Source of the DNA: Chloroflexota bacterium
GTDB taxonomy: Bacteria > Chloroflexota > UBA6077 > CF-72
Direction: 5' to 3'
Assembly (NCBI GenBank): GCA_019247135.1
Contig: JAFAPL010000398.1
Location: 1 to 6,158 of the forward strand
DNA: 6,158 nt
The notes under the pieces: generated by a model
Told to the model about the DNA's origin: nothing
Seen by the model: only the letters and a program-made list of their open reading frames with translations
Database searches by the model: none
In this document: positions 5,739 through 6,158 of the stretch, piece by piece
Position numbering within the stretch: position 1 is the stretch's first letter
Layout: every line of letters starts with the position of its first letter
Program-made: the position numbers and the translations under genes

Positions 5739-6158
5739 TCAATGCTGCTGAGGTGTACTGGTCGGGGAGGGCGTACTGGTGGCGGCCGGCGTACTGGTCG
5801 GCACTGACGTGTTCGTCGGCGGCGTACTGGTCGAAGGTGGCGTAGCGGCCGGTGCGGTGCTGGTCGGAACAGGCGTGGCGGTCGCGGTGGACGTCGGCGT
5901 GACGGTCGGAGCTAGCGTATTCGTCGCAGCAGCCGCTGCCGTGATGGTCGGAACAGGCGTCATGCTCGCCGTTGGCGTGACGGTCGGACTGGATGTGGCG
6001 ACCGCGGCGACACCAACTCCGACGTCGCGCACGATGACGTCATCGATCGCCGGGCCGCACGGCCCTGGCGTCGTGCTGGCAAACGTCAACGTGGTTGTCG
6101 TCCCCGAGCTCGGCGCAAGCGCCGTACCCAGCGTCGTTGCAGTCCAGCCCATGTTGGT
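5739..6158 (-). CDS. C-terminal part of an extracellular protein with Thr/Pro/Ser-rich linker (partial)
   Basis: The gene enters from the right edge; its start lies beyond base 6158, and the frame stays open to the edge (TNMGWT...). The first 45 or so visible residues, with TTTTLTFASTTPGPCGPAID and then DVIVRDVG, resemble the end of a beta-sandwich domain of the DUF642/choice-of-anchor type found in secreted proteins. The remaining roughly 90 residues are low-complexity TPT/TST/ATP repeats ending STPSPTSTPQQH. That is typical of linkers in extracellular Chloroflexota proteins, but here it is the C-terminus: no catalytic domain, membrane anchor or LPXTG-like motif follows. Either the tail itself contacts the wall and is glycosylated, or the gene has lost a downstream domain. 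TGA stop at 5741-5739. The role is unknown; the surface location is inferred. Confidence 0.75.
   Translation of the reverse strand, partial: TNMGWTATTLGTALAPSSGTTTTLTFASTTPGPCGPAIDDVIVRDVGVGVAAVATSSPTVTPTASMTPVPTITAAAAATNTLAPTVTPTSTATATPVPTSTAPAATPPSTSTPPTNTSVPTSTPAATSTPSPTSTPQQH
5755..5988 (-). repeat. Imperfect tandem repeats encoding the TPT-rich tail
   Basis: The tail is built from short DNA repeats. GTACTGG occurs at 5755, 5773, 5791 and 5824 (steps of 18, 18 and 33 bp, all multiples of three). TGGTCGGAACAGGCGT occurs exactly at 5861-5876 and 5945-5960. GGCGTGACGGTCGGA occurs at 5896-5910 and 5974-5988. The two longer pairs, 84 and 78 bp apart, suggest duplication of a block of about 80 bp, still in frame, by slippage or unequal recombination. 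Confidence 0.75.

Overview
The window is GC-rich DNA from a bacterium, most likely a member of the Chloroflexota. No single feature proves this. The combination supports it: an alpha/beta hydrolase fused to a LuxR-type helix-turn-helix, the relic of a large LuxR-type regulator with an N-terminal domain I know from that phylum, a secreted YVTN propeller protein, and an extracellular protein with a long Thr/Pro/Ser linker. No rRNA, tRNA, CRISPR array or intact insertion sequence is visible.

Layout, left to right. Bases 1-264 hold no gene I can support. A 42-codon gene on the minus strand (312-440) encodes a tiny secreted or membrane peptide. It has a strong ribosome binding site and an intrinsic terminator (265-292). 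Next comes a decayed minus-strand LuxR-type regulator (635-1024), then a plus-strand gene for an exported seven-repeat YVTN beta-propeller with a C-terminal Ig-like part (1198-2928). After a hairpin-bearing gap comes the hydrolase-LuxR fusion (3166-4176). An overlapping gene pair follows: a PaaI-type hotdog thioesterase (4263-4754) and a luciferase-like (LLM) oxidoreductase (4747-5730). The right edge carries the C-terminal end of a convergent minus-strand surface protein (5739 to beyond 6158).

The most interesting signal is non-coding. The upstream region of the 42-aa peptide gene (minus strand) and that of the YVTN gene (plus strand) are copies of one regulatory block. Both carry tandem ATACGG half-sites 13 bp apart, a CATTC-N-CGATG segment and a TGGG-N-CCATC segment. 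Both have a ribosome binding site 8 nt from the ATG, and the tandem sites end 73 and 74 nt from the start codons. The two blocks point outward from the regulator relic. This suggests that the peptide and the propeller protein form one co-regulated cell-surface or secreted module. A different 13-bp-spaced direct repeat lies 70 nt upstream of the thioesterase gene.

The thioesterase and oxidoreductase are probably translationally coupled and act on a common acyl or lipid-like substrate. The hydrolase-LuxR protein just upstream is a candidate one-component sensor for that pair. The substrate and targets cannot be read from the sequence.
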